Assembly (NCBI GenBank): GCA_025617745.1
Contig: CM046853.1
Location: 36,712,625-36,776,624, forward strand
Direction of reading: 5' to 3'
DNA length: 64,000 bases
DNA from: Heliocidaris erythrogramma
Taxonomy: Eukaryota > Echinodermata > Echinoidea > Camarodonta > Echinometridae
In this document: positions 11,734 to 22,463 of the stretch, one piece after another
Position numbering within the stretch: the stretch's first letter is position 1
Layout of the letters: each line of letters starts with the position of its first letter
Notes under the pieces: model-generated
What the model saw: the letters and a program-made list of their open reading frames with translations, nothing else
The model's database searches: none
Told to the model about the DNA's origin: nothing
Position numbers and translations under genes: made by a program

Positions 11734-11850
11734 AGGTCGAGTTGTCCGAAGACGCAGCCCACCCTGGACAACTCGACCGGGTCGAGTTGTCCAGGCTATT
11801 GGGTCGAGTTGTCTTGGGTCGGGCTGTCCGGTGGTCGGGTTGTCCCGGAA
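11734..11850. repeat. Short GGGTCGAGTTGTCC repeat cluster with palindrome
   Basis: Five or so variants of GTCGAGTTGTCC occur in about 115 bp. Two of them face each other to form a 27-nt palindrome (11766-11792) with 13-bp arms and a 1-nt centre. Confidence 0.75.
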
Positions 11851-11852
11851 CC

Positions 11853-11923
11853 TTTTCCCCCCATACCTTTAGTACATGCGACAGAAAATACCAACTATTT
11901 TACAGGAATGTACCCGTGAGTGG
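11853..11923 (+). repeat. Dispersed copy of segment at 19192-19262
   Basis: About 70 bp, from ttttccccccatacctttag to gtgagtgg, nearly matches 19192-19262. The shared part includes the tattttacag splice-acceptor-like end used by the unrecognised gene at 19245. Confidence 0.75.
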
Positions 11924-14298
11924 ACCTTCTGACCTTGACACCTTCGCACTCACAATCACATGAAACATCTCAAACATCGGTATCTGGGACTACATTGACA
12001 GAAAGAACGTCCAGTTTGAATGACAATGAATGACTTTGCGAAGGGTTTGCATGATAATACTCACCAGTTGCCGGACCCCACTATGCATACTTTTCTTGGT
12101 GCAGATTCGTTGCTCATTTTCCTTTTGTTAATAGGCTGGCCTTTGGGAAACAAAGATAATTTCACTGATGTTATCGAGAGGCTAATAAGAGGCTGAAAAT
12201 CCTACTTCCAGTCTTGATCCACTGCTCACAAACGACCGAAGACCCCACATTATTAAGATATTTTACTCTACTTGCTTCCGTAGTAATCGAATCGTCGGCA
12301 CGCGCGCGCGGCGGGTAACTGGTACTGGTACGAATCACGAATGACGATTGTGAAAAGAAAAAGGCTCGTCTTTACCGACTCCATATATTCTGCAAACGCA
12401 GACTCTATTTTAGTACTTAAAAAGGGCAATCCAACCTGGGTAATAAGATGTTTTGTACAAAAGAAAAAAAAAAGAAAAACAGGATAGTGAATATTTGAAC
12501 GAAATCTGACAAGGAATAAGAAAGTTATGGATGTTTGAAAAATGAGATCACTACATCTATTCGAACCTCAAATTGGCAATTTGGTGAGTCGATGGTGACA
12601 TACTTGCGGACAATTCTCCCATTTGTCATACACAGAAATATCATTAATTTGCTGTTTTCTCTGAAGCGCTTTTATCCTCGGACAGTACTCAAATTTATTG
12701 GAGATAGCATATTGTTATAGGTCCTCATTTAAGAAAAAGATCATATTGAGTGATATATTTTGAGAAAAAAAAATACATTTTAGTCATTTTGTCAGTGTTC
12801 GAGCAAATGGGGGGGGGGGGGGGGGGGGTTGTGTCCGCAACTACATCACAGTGGCATGATTACCCATTCGGTCAATTTGAAATTCCCATATGTAAGGCTA
12901 TAGTGATTAAAACTTTCAAAAGTTTGTAACTTTTGCTTGTCTGATTTCATTCAAATGTCACCAATCTGCTTCTCTTATTTTTCCTCTTCTTTATTTTAGA
13001 GCACCTTGCCATTAGGGCTGGATTACCCTTCAAATAAAATTCTATAAATCCTGGAGTAGAGCCTAACTAAGTCAGTTTCTGGATGTTGCAGGAGCAGCTC
13101 TAGTACAGGGCCTATGGTTGTTTACAGTTCAGGCACTCTAACGCTAGCCTATTTCACAATCATCCTGCAAACCACCCCCTCCCCAGGTTAATTCTTTTTC
13201 CCAAGCCTCATTTTTTCTTGAAACAAAGTTTCATATTTTTACTTCCTATAGTATCCCAAGTTGTGTAAAATGTGACTTAAAGGATCTATGGAATGCAAGT
13301 ACATGTTGATCTTTGATGATGTGTGTTGTTCTGTACATCACAAAATTTACAACCATTTGATCTGAATATTTGTCATATATTTTTAAATATTTTTTGTAAT
13401 TATTTTATTTTACCTGCTAAGCCCCGCCCCTAAAAAATCCTTTGGAGTCTGATTCTTCACATGACATCATCGGTCAATCATCAGTCACCTAAAATAAACA
13501 AAAGACACTGGTATGTAAAGTATCTCTCTGTTTTGTAATTGCTCATAATAGCATCGTGTGTTTTCATACAACAGATTTTCAGTACCTTTCTTTTCCTGTG
13601 ATGCTGGAGCATTTCTGACATAGCATCTGCTATTGTGATTGAGAGTTTATGAGTTGGTATTGTATTAAAACATGCGATACTATTGTGAGCAGGTAAGGGA
13701 TACTACCTATTATACAGACATGCCAACTAGTACGATTTCCTCACCCAGTTTCGCTCCTATTACACTTGATAAGGGGGTACCAACATCTATGGATGTCTGG
13801 AATTAATTTGGAACACAACATTACCATAATGCATCGCACCGTCTCCTCGAACAACCTTTTGTTGTCCAGTGGCATTAACTATTTATGGCTCTGGGTTACA
13901 AGAACTGTTCTAAATTTTTGTCTGTGATACACACTGCCATACCCCCTTATCAACCGTAAAAGGTAAGGAATACGATTTTAGGTTGGCAGCACTGCTATTA
14001 AAAAGAAAAGTTGAAGGCAGCAGCCTCCTCCCCCCCCCCCCCCCCCCTTCCTCTCTAGTAAACGCCATATTGCATTATGACATGATCCCTGTTCGAGGGT
14101 ACCCATTACATCGACGGGTACACACATTCGTTGCATGCCTAGTGGAGCTGACTAAACCCTCTTCGAATTTAAGCTCTTTGACTGAGCCAGCTCATGCATA
14201 TCAAAGACTTAACACATTGCATGCTCTGACCTAATTGCATGTTCTGGCGCTAGCTAGCTAGCTGCAGTCGTGGCGCGATTGCCCTCACGCAACTTCCA
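11924..14298. other. No gene seen; possible MITE at 13719-13990
   Basis: AT-rich non-coding DNA with poly(G) at about 12811-12828 and poly(C) at about 14030-14047. Sequences tgccaactagtacgatttcc (from about 13722) and a diverged reverse complement ending at about 13988 could be the ends of a small element. The match is weak. Confidence 0.4.
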
Positions 14299-15843
14299 GG
14301 GCCCATATTCACAATGCTCTTATAGGCACAAGTAGGTATTCATAAAACCCTGCTAAGTTATAGTTGGCAACTAACCCTATTCATAATGCCTAGTTGGTAA
14401 CTAAATTGTCCACAGTTGTCAACTAAATCTACGCTAGTTGGCAACTAGACCGAAATGGTATTCACAAACCCTGACCCGGGACCCTGACGAAGCTTAGTTG
14501 GCAACTAAATTCCATTGAAAATTTAGAGTTGATGTAGAGTACCTCTAAATCACTAGTTGGCAACTAAGCGTATACATTGCCAGTCGTTAGAGGATTGACA
14601 TGGTCAGAAATTTCATGGAAGAGAAAAGATTTGCGGGAGAAATGAAGAGGGTATATTTCGGAAGAGATAAGGATCACACATACATATTATGCAGATTTTC
14701 TAAAGTACTGTAGATTTTCCCAAGAAAACGACGTAATCTAACATTATATAAATCATGATTTATGATTAATTACCACGAAGAGAAAATAAATCGTCTCGTA
14801 TCAGTCATTCTGAAATATTCAATTTCAAACTTCCCTCCCCCATAAAGAATAAAATAATGTATCATGTGACTTTTTGCACGTTGCATTTTCCTCACACATT
14901 TGTCGGGGAAATATATTTTGACAAGAAGACACAAAATGGTTTTCTTTTAGGTAGATATGTGTGAGGAACAATATCCGTAAAACACTGAAACCCTTTTGAC
15001 AAAAAAGAAGAGGAAAAGAAAGTGAAAGAAAGGTATAAATAAGGAAATAGCAGAAAAAACTGAGTAAAATCAAAAGAAATGGACACTAAGGAGAAAGGAA
15101 AAAATGAGAGACCCCCCTCTCCCATGACAGAAAATAAGGGGAAATGTGGAATATAAGTTTGACTACAGCCATGTGGGATTCCAAACCATTTATTCATACC
15201 ATTTAAGTAAAATGCATCAATCAGTGGCTGCTAATAGTTTGGGAAATAAAACCTGTGCTCTATGGAAATTGGCCTGGCAGAGTATATCTACACATTTTCC
15301 CTTTCCACCAAGTCTAACTACTCAAGAGCAAAGCAATCAATATAGACCGTTTCGGTTATGTGTGCAAATTTTATACATACCTTTCAAACAAAGTTTGTTC
15401 TTGACAACCTGAAAACTGGCCGGAGGCTTGCCGGACATAGCAACAAATAATGTATGCAAACTGGATTCCAAGCACTGAGGCTCATTTATGAAAAGCAGGT
15501 TAATGGAATAGCTCGTCACTAGATGCTCAACGATGATAATTTATGTGCATAATACTACTTGACAAGATTCTTTGTAAGGTTTCATGAATATTAATTTAGT
15601 TGGCAACTTTGTAGTTGCAAACTAGACATAAAAGACTGTCAATGCTGCACAAAGAATTATGTATAAAGTAACCTTACAAAAGCCACTCTCTATTCATTAA
15701 TTCCACCCACGCTGACTCCACCAAAAGGCAAACAATGGTTAGTTACCAACTAGCTGAGCTACATAGTTAGCAACTAGGGGATTTTGGCCAACTAGAGCCT
15801 GGTTGGAAATTATAACTTAGTAGGGTTTTATGAACACGGCCCC
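14299..15843. mobile_element. ~1.5-kb non-autonomous element with TAGTTGGCAACTA palindromes
   Basis: The ends are GGGCCCATATTCACAA...CATAAAACCCTGCTAAGTTA at the left and a diverged reverse complement at the right (taacttagtagggttttatg ... cggcccc). Both subterminal regions (14355-14570 and 15598-15815) carry many copies of the imperfect palindrome TAGTTGGCAACTA. Such repeats are typical transposase-binding sites in non-autonomous DNA elements. No transposase is seen; ORFs in the interior are short. Confidence 0.65.
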
Positions 15844-16293
15844 AGGTGTTTGCTTGGGACCGGAGCCTTGATTCGAAGTTTTGAAGATCTTACTGGTGTC
15901 TTTACCTCCTAATATTTTAAACGCGTCAGTTTATACATGACCATAATTTTTATAGACACCCGCAGAAAAGCAGGGCACATTTTGAATGAATTCACATTTG
16001 GATAAATGAAACTTTTTACTGAGAAAACATTCCTGCAAATGTATGATGCAAGTGATTTAAAAGGTCTGTATTCTGAACTTCTAATGAACGGGGGTCCGAC
16101 AAGTTGCTGTTCTTAATCTTAGGAGACTAAATACAAAACAATATAACCTTCATACAAAACGTAGGTCTTACCTTTGTCCAGTGTGACAGTTTTCATACTT
16201 CCTCCAAGTTCAACAAAATTCGAAAGTTACTGACACTTTCACCACTTGGTTTTTCTGTTGTTGAAGACTTTATATATTAAGTAGGCCTTATAA
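15844..16293. other. No gene seen
   Basis: AT-rich spacer without recognisable coding sequence or inverted repeats. Confidence 0.4.

Positions 16294-16327
<34 letters not shown>
16294..16327 (+). repeat. (CTA)n microsatellite
   Basis: About eleven tandem act/cta triplets. Confidence 0.95.
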
Positions 16328-16328
<1 letters not shown>

Positions 16329-16410
16329 CCTACTATACTATATGATAATAATAAATATAATCCTGATAATAATAGTAATAACAATGATAATAGTAATAAT
16401 AACAATAACT

Positions 16411-16555
16411 CTAACTGCGACTTAGGGCGAAATCTTTTGTCTCGTTCTTTAATTTGTTCCGTTTCGCCCTAACCCACACTCGTTTCGCCCTAACGTTGAG
16501 TTTGTATTGTGACGAAATAAACCGATTGTTAGGTTTCGCCTTAAGTCGCAGTTAG
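16411..16555. mobile_element. 145-bp MITE with ~22-bp inverted ends
   Basis: CTAACTGCGACTTAGGGCGA at 16411-16430 is matched by the reverse complement of 16534-16555 with one mismatch. The interior repeats 'gtttcgccctaac' twice. It sits between ATA-rich and (AAT)n DNA. Confidence 0.75.
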
Positions 16556-16558
16556 GTA

Positions 16559-16559
<1 letters not shown>

Positions 16560-16594
<35 letters not shown>
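16560..16594 (+). repeat. (AAT)n microsatellite
   Basis: About eleven tandem taa/aat triplets immediately upstream of the LINE fragment. Confidence 0.95.
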
Positions 16595-16599
<5 letters not shown>

Positions 16600-16611
16600 T
16601 GAAGGTACCAG

Positions 16612-17336
16612 TCAATAATGAATCTTATGTCAGAAAAAGAAGCTGCGGTATCTCAGAGCTCGTCAGACGAAGACCGAGATTTCGAAGAACTAGTGTTATC
16701 AGCACTGAGAAGAAACTATATGTGAGTATGTAAAGGAAATATCAATAGTAGACCGACCCCAAATACCCAAAATCGACACAAGATGCTGTGCCACAAGAAG
16801 TGTGATAAACAAAGTAGATAGACTTCTTCAGGACGTAGAACCAAATGATTCAAATATGATGGAGATAAACTGTCTAGGAGCGAAAACTCTAGTCAAGCAT
16901 AATGGGGCTTGAATTGCATTCACACTGTTCCAAATCTAAAATGAAGACTCCTGAATGGAAGACGCGGCTACAATCTAAGATAGCAGAACTATACACACAG
17001 ATGTGGCCCAACTCGGAGAAGTGGACAAGGGAAACACCCAATCCAAAAGTATGAAGAATAATGCAAAAGGACTGGAAAAGAAATGTCACATTGATGGAAG
17101 GACACGTGCAAGAATTCTTTAAAGCAGCGTGTGAAAAGATACACAAAGAGTAACAAATTCAAGAGACAGAATAAACTCTTAATGGAAACAGGAAGAAATT
17201 CTTTCGTGAGCTAGATTCGAACTCGAATGACATAAAAGATGTTCCTACGACGGAAGAAATGAAGAGCTACTGAAAAGAATTGTGGGAGAATGAAGTTACT
17301 CACGAAGAAGCTCCTTGGATTCACACTTAGAATTAA
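16612..17336 (+). pseudogene. Non-LTR retrotransposon ORF, N-terminal half, decayed
   Basis: Three plus-strand frames together read like the region upstream of the reverse transcriptase in a restriction-enzyme-like-endonuclease type LINE. It begins with an ATG and an acidic stretch (SEKEAAVSQSSSDEDRDFEE), followed by PQIPKIDTRCCATRSVI, then KTPEWKTRLQSKIAELYTQ, and ends in EVTHEEAPWIHT. Several stops look like CAG/CAA/TGG changed to TAG/TAA/TGA, and there are frameshifts. The last codons meet TTAA at 17333-17336, where an 8.4-kb segment interrupts the element. The reverse transcriptase half resumes at 25706. The assignment depends on that continuity; the clade (R4/Dong-like) is a recollection-based guess. 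Confidence 0.6.
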
Positions 17337-17694
17337 AGGTGCACAAATGGTGCAAACATTCGAAAAAAGGTGCAATGTGCAGCAAACTTCGTAAAAGGTG
17401 CAATATTGTACCATTTTGAGTAATTTCAATGATAAATCGGAAGAGGGTGCAAACTTGTACCTTTTGTTAGTCTCAAAAGTATGCTGCGCTATAACGTGTA
17501 GTCTTTTGTTTGGTGTCCGTTTTTAGTAATTATTCAAGTTTGTCATTAAATTTAATATTTCATCGGTTATATTATGACATACTTTTGTAGTAACATATTC
17601 ATCTGCAAACTATTTAGTCTCCTAAATGAACTGTACTTTCGAGACAATTTTGAACGTTTTGGCCGAAAGACTACGTCAACTTCGCCCGTCTAAA

Positions 17695-18060
17695 CATCAT
17701 TGGCCAATGAAATCGATAGACAGAAAATGCCCACGAAAATGCTGAACATGAAGTTAAACAGGGTAAGTGTTACAGTTTCTGCCATAGTATATCTTTTATA
17801 ATTGCATTTTATTTCATTATAACCCATTTTAAGCTGTATTTTCTTCAAATGTAAATTATTTGTTTCATAAATTATTGAAATAAAAAAAAATAAAAAATGC
17901 CGTATTCGTATCGCTTTAATACGTGCTCCGCGATTGGCCGATCAATCTCTGAGCTGCATTTGCATGCATCCGCGCTAGCTCTGCGCTTGCGATTCGCACG
18001 AAATTCAAATCAGCCGCACGATATCCTTTCTCTCTGGTGATCGAGCTTTCAGCGTTAACA
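17695..18060 (+). promoter_or_regulatory. Promoter-like region with CCAAT boxes, octamer and 5' splice donor
   Basis: The palindrome ATTGGCCAAT lies at 17699-17708, an inverted CCAAT (ATTGG) at 17933-17937, and a perfect octamer ATTTGCAT at 17958-17965. This is in a locally GC-richer stretch. At 18060 AACA|gtaagc would be a good splice donor for a non-coding first exon. CCAAT plus octamer is common in histone promoters; the link to the downstream gene is inference. Confidence 0.4.
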
Positions 18061-18590
18061 GTAAGCGTAAAATATTCTTTTATGTCTTGTAGAATATAAC
18101 CTCTGTGTGATCAAGTCATGGCATGACATCATGTGCATTTTAATATATATTTCAGTAATTTAAACACAAAATAACAGTGTAAACAAGATCGAGCAACAAT
18201 ATTTACGCATGTCACTAACCCAGTCCCATCTGTTCAATTTTGTGTAACGTTTTTGTCATTGGCAGCCTTAGACCAGTTCTGATGTGATCTGTCTACCAAT
18301 TTCACGTTTTCTTGCCCATTTATTGTTATTGTACCGAAATTATTATCAGTAATAGGGCACAATATTGTTTCTGGTATACATCTAGCCAACAGGACGCATG
18401 GAAGGAGTCCCCCCAAACTAAAGTCTTAAAGAAAAAAGGGTTATCTTTTTAATTTTGCTTTTTCATGTTTTTGGCTGGACATGCTGGAATTGGAAAAGGC
18501 AAGCACCACCAAAGCACCATGACCACTTATACTACTATGATCCCTGCTACATTCCTATACTTCGTGTGTAGAATCTAGGCAGTCATACGG

Positions 18591-19120
18591 CTCAACTTTT
18601 TCAAACACCACTGCACAAAAGTCACCAACATTCACTCAAAATCGGCATTTAACATGTTTAATTTACAAAAACCGACCCCAATATATCCAAGAAATACAGT
18701 AGTCAGTAAATTCAACTCACCGATGTTGGAAAAGATGATCCAAAAATGAAATCCGTAATTTACTGTTGATTCTCGCGATACGAGCTATCGGAGTCATTGT
18801 GTACATTTCCTGGTCGCTGCGGGCGCTGACATCTCCCCAAAAGAAATTTTTTCGTTAAAAATTTGGTCCCTATCGCGTACACATGTACGCGGAAAAGTCC
18901 TGATTTTCTGTGTGCGCGATCGTAGAGAACGATTTGCGCTTGCGATCCCAAGTTTCTTCATGGACAAAAATTTTATTGGCCGATTTTAGTCTAAGACATC
19001 GGCGGTATGTAAACAACACTCGATCGCGAAACAAATCGGCGGGGATTTCTTCGGTTTTCGGCATGATTTTGACTTTGGATTTTGCTGGAAATATGGAAAG
19101 TTCTTCCTAACGGCCATTGG
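18591..19120 (+). repeat. Inverted duplication, left arm
   Basis: Diverged reverse complement of 19486-19952. Shared landmarks are 'cactgcacaaaa', 'ctcaaaatcggcattt', 'gatgttggaaaag', 'ggtccctatcgc' against 'gcgacagggacc', 'aaaatccaaagtcaaaatcat' blocks and 'cctaacggccatt'. Confidence 0.8.
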
Positions 19121-19244
19121 ATGTAGGCATGGTAGGAGTGAGATTTTTAAGGGCTGAATTTGAAAGCAAGGTATTTAAAATATTTATCTTATTTTCCCCC
19201 CATACCTTTAGTACATGTGATAGAAAATACCCACTATTTTACAG

Positions 19245-19340
19245 TAATGTAGCTATGAGTGGCAAGCACCACCAGGTCCTAGCGCAAAGTCTAAACATGT
19301 TGTTGAAGAAGATGGCCTCTCCTGTAAAGAAGGCTTTGAG
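19245..19340 (+). pseudogene. Unrecognised spliced gene, putative coding exon 1
   Basis: The exon is preceded by a good acceptor (ctattttacag, to 19244) and followed by donor TTTGAG|gtaatc at 19341. ATG at 19255 opens a short reading frame (MSGKHHQVLAQSLNMLLKKM, ending KKALR) and leaves a two-base overhang (AG). That phase fits the next exon at 20770. It lies between the arms of an inverted duplication. No domain was recognised. N-terminal MSGK followed by basic residues is weakly histone-like, but this is not a function call. Confidence 0.35.
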
Positions 19341-19355
19341 GTAATCACTTGAGGT

Positions 19356-19423
19356 ACATTGTTTTTTGTCCATCCCATCCACACAAGTTATTTGGTGTGG
19401 ATGGGATGGACAAAAAACAATGT
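19356..19423. repeat. Perfect 29-bp hairpin
   Basis: 19356-19384 is the exact reverse complement of 19395-19423, with a 10-nt loop (aagttatttg). It starts 15 bases after the putative splice donor at 19341. Confidence 0.95.
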
Positions 19424-19485
19424 AAGACTAAGTAATCGTGGTCGTTGACCCAGTAAGAACGAACAATGCCCTCGAATTCTTACCT

Positions 19486-19952
19486 CGAATGGCCGTTAGG
19501 TCTTAGGAAGAATTTCTGATATTTTGCAGCAAAATCCAAAGTCAAAATCATGGCCCAAACTGAAGAAATCACATCACATCATCACATGATGTTGTTTTCA
19601 TTCTGCCGATGTTTAGACTAAACTTATCCAATAAAATTTTGTTCACAAAGAAACTCCGTATCACACCGATATCGATCTCTACAATTGCGCACACAGAAAA
19701 CCGGGACTTTTACGTATGTGCGACAGGGACCAAATTTTTGCTAACTTAATGTTTTGGGAGATGTCGGCGCTCGCGGTGACCAAGAAATACAATGACTTCG
19801 ATACCCAAAATTTAATTTTTTAAAATAAAACTTTTCCAACATCAGTGAGCTGAATTTATTGTATTCATGGATATGTTACTTAGTGTTCATATTTGTAAAT
19901 TAAATGCCGATTTTGAGTGAATTTTTGTGCAGTGGCGTTTGAAAGTGTTGAG
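19486..19952 (-). repeat. Inverted duplication, right arm
   Basis: Partner of 18591-19120. The arms are separated by about 365 bp that contain the putative exon and the 29-bp hairpin. Confidence 0.8.
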
Positions 19953-19964
19953 GTGTACGACCGT

Positions 19965-20271
19965 CCGAGGTATATTATAACAATAATAATAGCTACATTT
20001 ATTACATTTATTACATTTATTACATGCGCACGTATCCATCCCAGAGGATGCTCAAGGCACCTACAAAGGAGTATTATTACCCTGGCCCAGCTGCCCTAAG
20101 CATTCAAGGAATAAATTCCTACCAGGTACCCATTTACTACACCTGGCTGGAGAGTGGCAAATGTAAATGAATGTTTTGCCAAAGGACATTAGTGCCGCGG
20201 TGGGACTCGAACCACAAACCATGAGATTCCCAGTCCGGTGACGTATCCACTAGACCATGACACGATGCCGC
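19965..20271 (-). mobile_element. tRNA-derived SINE (minus strand)
   Basis: On the minus strand a tRNA-like head (20271 down to 20193) has A box TGGTCTAGTGG and B box GGTTCGAGTCC. A non-tRNA body and a simple ATAATAATTGTTATAATA-type tail follow, ending at about 19965. This is the ordinary layout of a pol III SINE. It is not a functional tRNA, because the arms do not pair properly. Confidence 0.75.
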
Positions 20272-20769
20272 TATGAGTGATCCTGTCCAATGATCAATGA
20301 TCAATCCAAGGGTGTTGAATGCGGTCTTAGGCAATCGTCACTCATACTATTTGTCCCTTGCATATGTGGGACTGTGTTAACATTCACTGTTGCAGTAGTA
20401 ACAGACGACAAATTTGATCCAAGCAAGATTTGATATTCTTGAATTTGCTATTTTACCTGATTCAGGAACTTGTCAACTCGCACTATATATGCTAAAAAAT
20501 TGACGTTTCAGAGTTGAAAATGAAATTTTAAATATTTTCTTCTCATGTATGAATGATCTAGAATGTACCACTTCCCGCTAATACACACAAAATGCATAAG
20601 TGGGCAATGGTTTAATTCTGATCTGAACGCATCTAATCACATTGTGTGAGGTGGGCTGAATCTCCATTCTGATATCTAATTATGTAATTAATAAAGACAT
20701 TATGCACTGTACACCTTGACTATTGCTATTTGGTAAGGTAAAGTGTGGGTGATTTATTTTTGTCCACAG

Positions 20770-20962
20770 AAGAATGGAGTTTCAAACTCCATTATTTTCG
20801 CATATTCTGTTTTCACTTTTAAGGATGATATCCAAGGAGAAGAAGAAAAGAGTTAAAGTGCTTGTGAGGAGGCGCAACCCAGATAAAGGTGTCATAGGAG
20901 ATATCATGAGGCGCACTAGGACTCACCGAGCTCAATATAGAACCAACCAAGTTTCTTTTGAG
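20770..20962 (+). pseudogene. Unrecognised spliced gene, putative exon 2
   Basis: Acceptor tttgtccacag ends at 20769, and donor TTTTGAG|gtgcag follows 20962. The exon has 64 in-frame codons after completing the AG| codon of exon 1. It is strongly basic (KEKKKRVKVLVRRRNPDKG, MRRTRTHRAQYRTNQVSFE). An alternative acceptor (ttttcacttttaag) 54 bases downstream keeps the same frame. Basic composition suggests nucleic-acid binding or nuclear targeting, which is inference only. Confidence 0.4.
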
Positions 20963-21304
20963 GTGCAGGAGTTCCCCATCCTGAAGTTGGAGACTTGGAG
21001 TTTTGGGTAATTAGATGTTTATAAAAAATCTGGACTTAATTATCAGAGAACACAGATAATACATGTTGTTGTATACATGTACACAATTTTCAGGCAAAAG
21101 GATGTTTAAATTTGATTCCCTCTACCTTGTTTTTATGATGTTCAAAGCATGCATACAAATTCATTATGGATGTCAGCTTTAGTAATCAGCTTTTAAAAAT
21201 ATTGTCCATTCTTAGGATTATTTTCGATAAATTTCATGTCTTATACTTTCTCTAACAGAACAAAACAAGAATAATGCTGTGATATATTTTTTTTGAATTT
21301 ACAG

Positions 21305-21458
21305 ATTCTGAAAGAGATGGAGTTTTTCCGCACTGCCCTTGAGAAAGTAGCAGAGAAAATAATCCATGTTTGGAGGAATTCGACCCTGGTTCCACAAGCT
21401 GTCTCTTCAAGAATACAATGCCCTCATCCATAGTGTATTGAGAAAGACCAAATGAAAG
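21305..21458 (+). pseudogene. Unrecognised spliced gene, putative exon 3 (frameshifted)
   Basis: Acceptor ttttttttgaatttacag ends at 21304. Donor ATGAAAG|gtcagt follows 21458. The first part reads ILKEMEFFRTALEKVAEK in the frame expected from exon 2. Then a different frame is open (MFGGIRPWFHKLSLQEYNAL and onward). The last few codons (DQMK) return to the frame that fits exon 4. Two compensating one-base shifts are therefore needed, which suggests decay or sequence error. Confidence 0.4.
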
Positions 21459-21740
21459 GTCAGTATTTGTTTAAAAGTTTTGAATGCATTTTGCAAATGG
21501 TCTTCATGTTTACCATTCCAAACAGGAGGAGGGCTTGAAGATTTTGTCTTCAAAATAAAATATTTAATTTTCTTCTTTAGACTCTGTCACAGAACTCTCT
21601 CATGTTTTATATGTCTGTACATGTGTTTATAACAGGCATGTACATCAAGTTGCTTTAAAAAGCTACTCCATATCAATTGTTTGTTATGTGAATGCCAGAA
21701 CTTTCATAGATTTAATATAATTTGTCTGATTAACTTCCAG

Positions 21741-21808
21741 ATCTGACACTCCCTTCTGCCATACCACACCTGCTTGGCGAGAAGGACATGATGTATGTTG
21801 TATACAAG
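21741..21808 (+). pseudogene. Unrecognised spliced gene, putative exon 4
   Basis: Acceptor gattaacttccag, donor TACAAG|gtaaat. The 68-nt exon is open in the frame left by exon 3 and reads DLTLPSAIPHLLGEKDMMYV then VYK. It ends in phase 0, as exon 5 requires. No family recognised. Confidence 0.45.
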
Positions 21809-22120
21809 GTAAATGACAATTTAAACCTTTTCTTCCCAAAACATGTTGCAACCACTATTCCATTCTACCATAAAGATACTATTAAGAGATGTTGTAACAT
21901 AAGTGGGGAGTGGTCTGAATCTGATGCAGGAAATGTTCACACTAAATTACATGGGGTTAAAGTTTAGAGTATGACACTAGATTTAGCTCAATTTTTTTCT
22001 CATTTCCTCTACCCTTTTTCCTACATACATGTACTTCTGTAGTTCTAAGGAGGAATCATAAGATGATTGTACTTTATCATGCACAGTGACCTGGTAAATT
22101 TCTTTCCTTTTACTTCTTAG

Positions 22121-22283
22121 GAACCTGTGACACCAACACCAGCTGCAGTGTTTAGAGGAAAGCTTGTACACGAAGACCTTGTAGCTGAAGTTTGGATTGA
22201 AGGGGGCAAGATGTGCCACTGCTCTGGAGCACTCACATGGGATCTAATACATTTTGGAGAGTTCACTCTGCAGCACCACTTGC
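22121..22283 (+). pseudogene. Unrecognised spliced gene, putative exon 5
   Basis: Acceptor ttttacttcttag ends at 22120. The phase-0 frame reads EPVTPTPAAVFRGKLVHEDL, then VAEVWIEGGKMCHCSGALTW and [14 protein letters not shown]. At 22284 it runs into the H2A fragment, where the original frame no longer resembles anything. A 35-bp piece of this exon's end is repeated after the H2A fragment (22464-22498). The original exon was probably interrupted there. No family recognised. Confidence 0.45.
22249..22283 (+). repeat. 35-bp direct repeat, left copy
   Basis: acattttggagagttcactc... to cacttgc, identical to 22464-22498. It brackets the H2A fragment. Confidence 0.95.
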
Positions 22284-22379
22284 GGTGGAGCCCCTGTTTA
22301 CATGGCTGCTGTCCTCAAGTACTTGACTGCCGAAATCTTGGAGCTCGCTGGCAACGCTGCCCGTGACAACAAGAAATCC
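22284..22379 (+). pseudogene. Histone H2A core fragment
   Basis: 32 codons read [20 protein letters not shown] then [12 protein letters not shown]. This is the H2A alpha2-helix region that is nearly invariant in eukaryotes; AVLKYL has Lys where H2A has Glu. The combination PVYMAAVL...NKKS resembles late-type echinoid H2A and macroH2A (from memory). H2A is a nucleosome core protein of about 125 residues; only a quarter is present. There is no start, and after KKS the sequence leaves the H2A pattern. A later GVLP (about 22409-22420) may be the H2A GGVLP after an internal deletion. It is a captured or retro-inserted piece, not a gene. Confidence 0.85.
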
Positions 22380-22463
22380 AAGAAGTTATCATTTCGGAAG
22401 CAGGTGGGTGTGTTGCCGGCTTCTTCTTGGGGATTTTCTTGAAGAGTTCACTTTTTGGAGTTC

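Noticed and set aside
22284..22442. Functional H2A or macroH2A gene
   Set aside because: Only about 32 histone codons are present, without start, N-tail or C-terminus.
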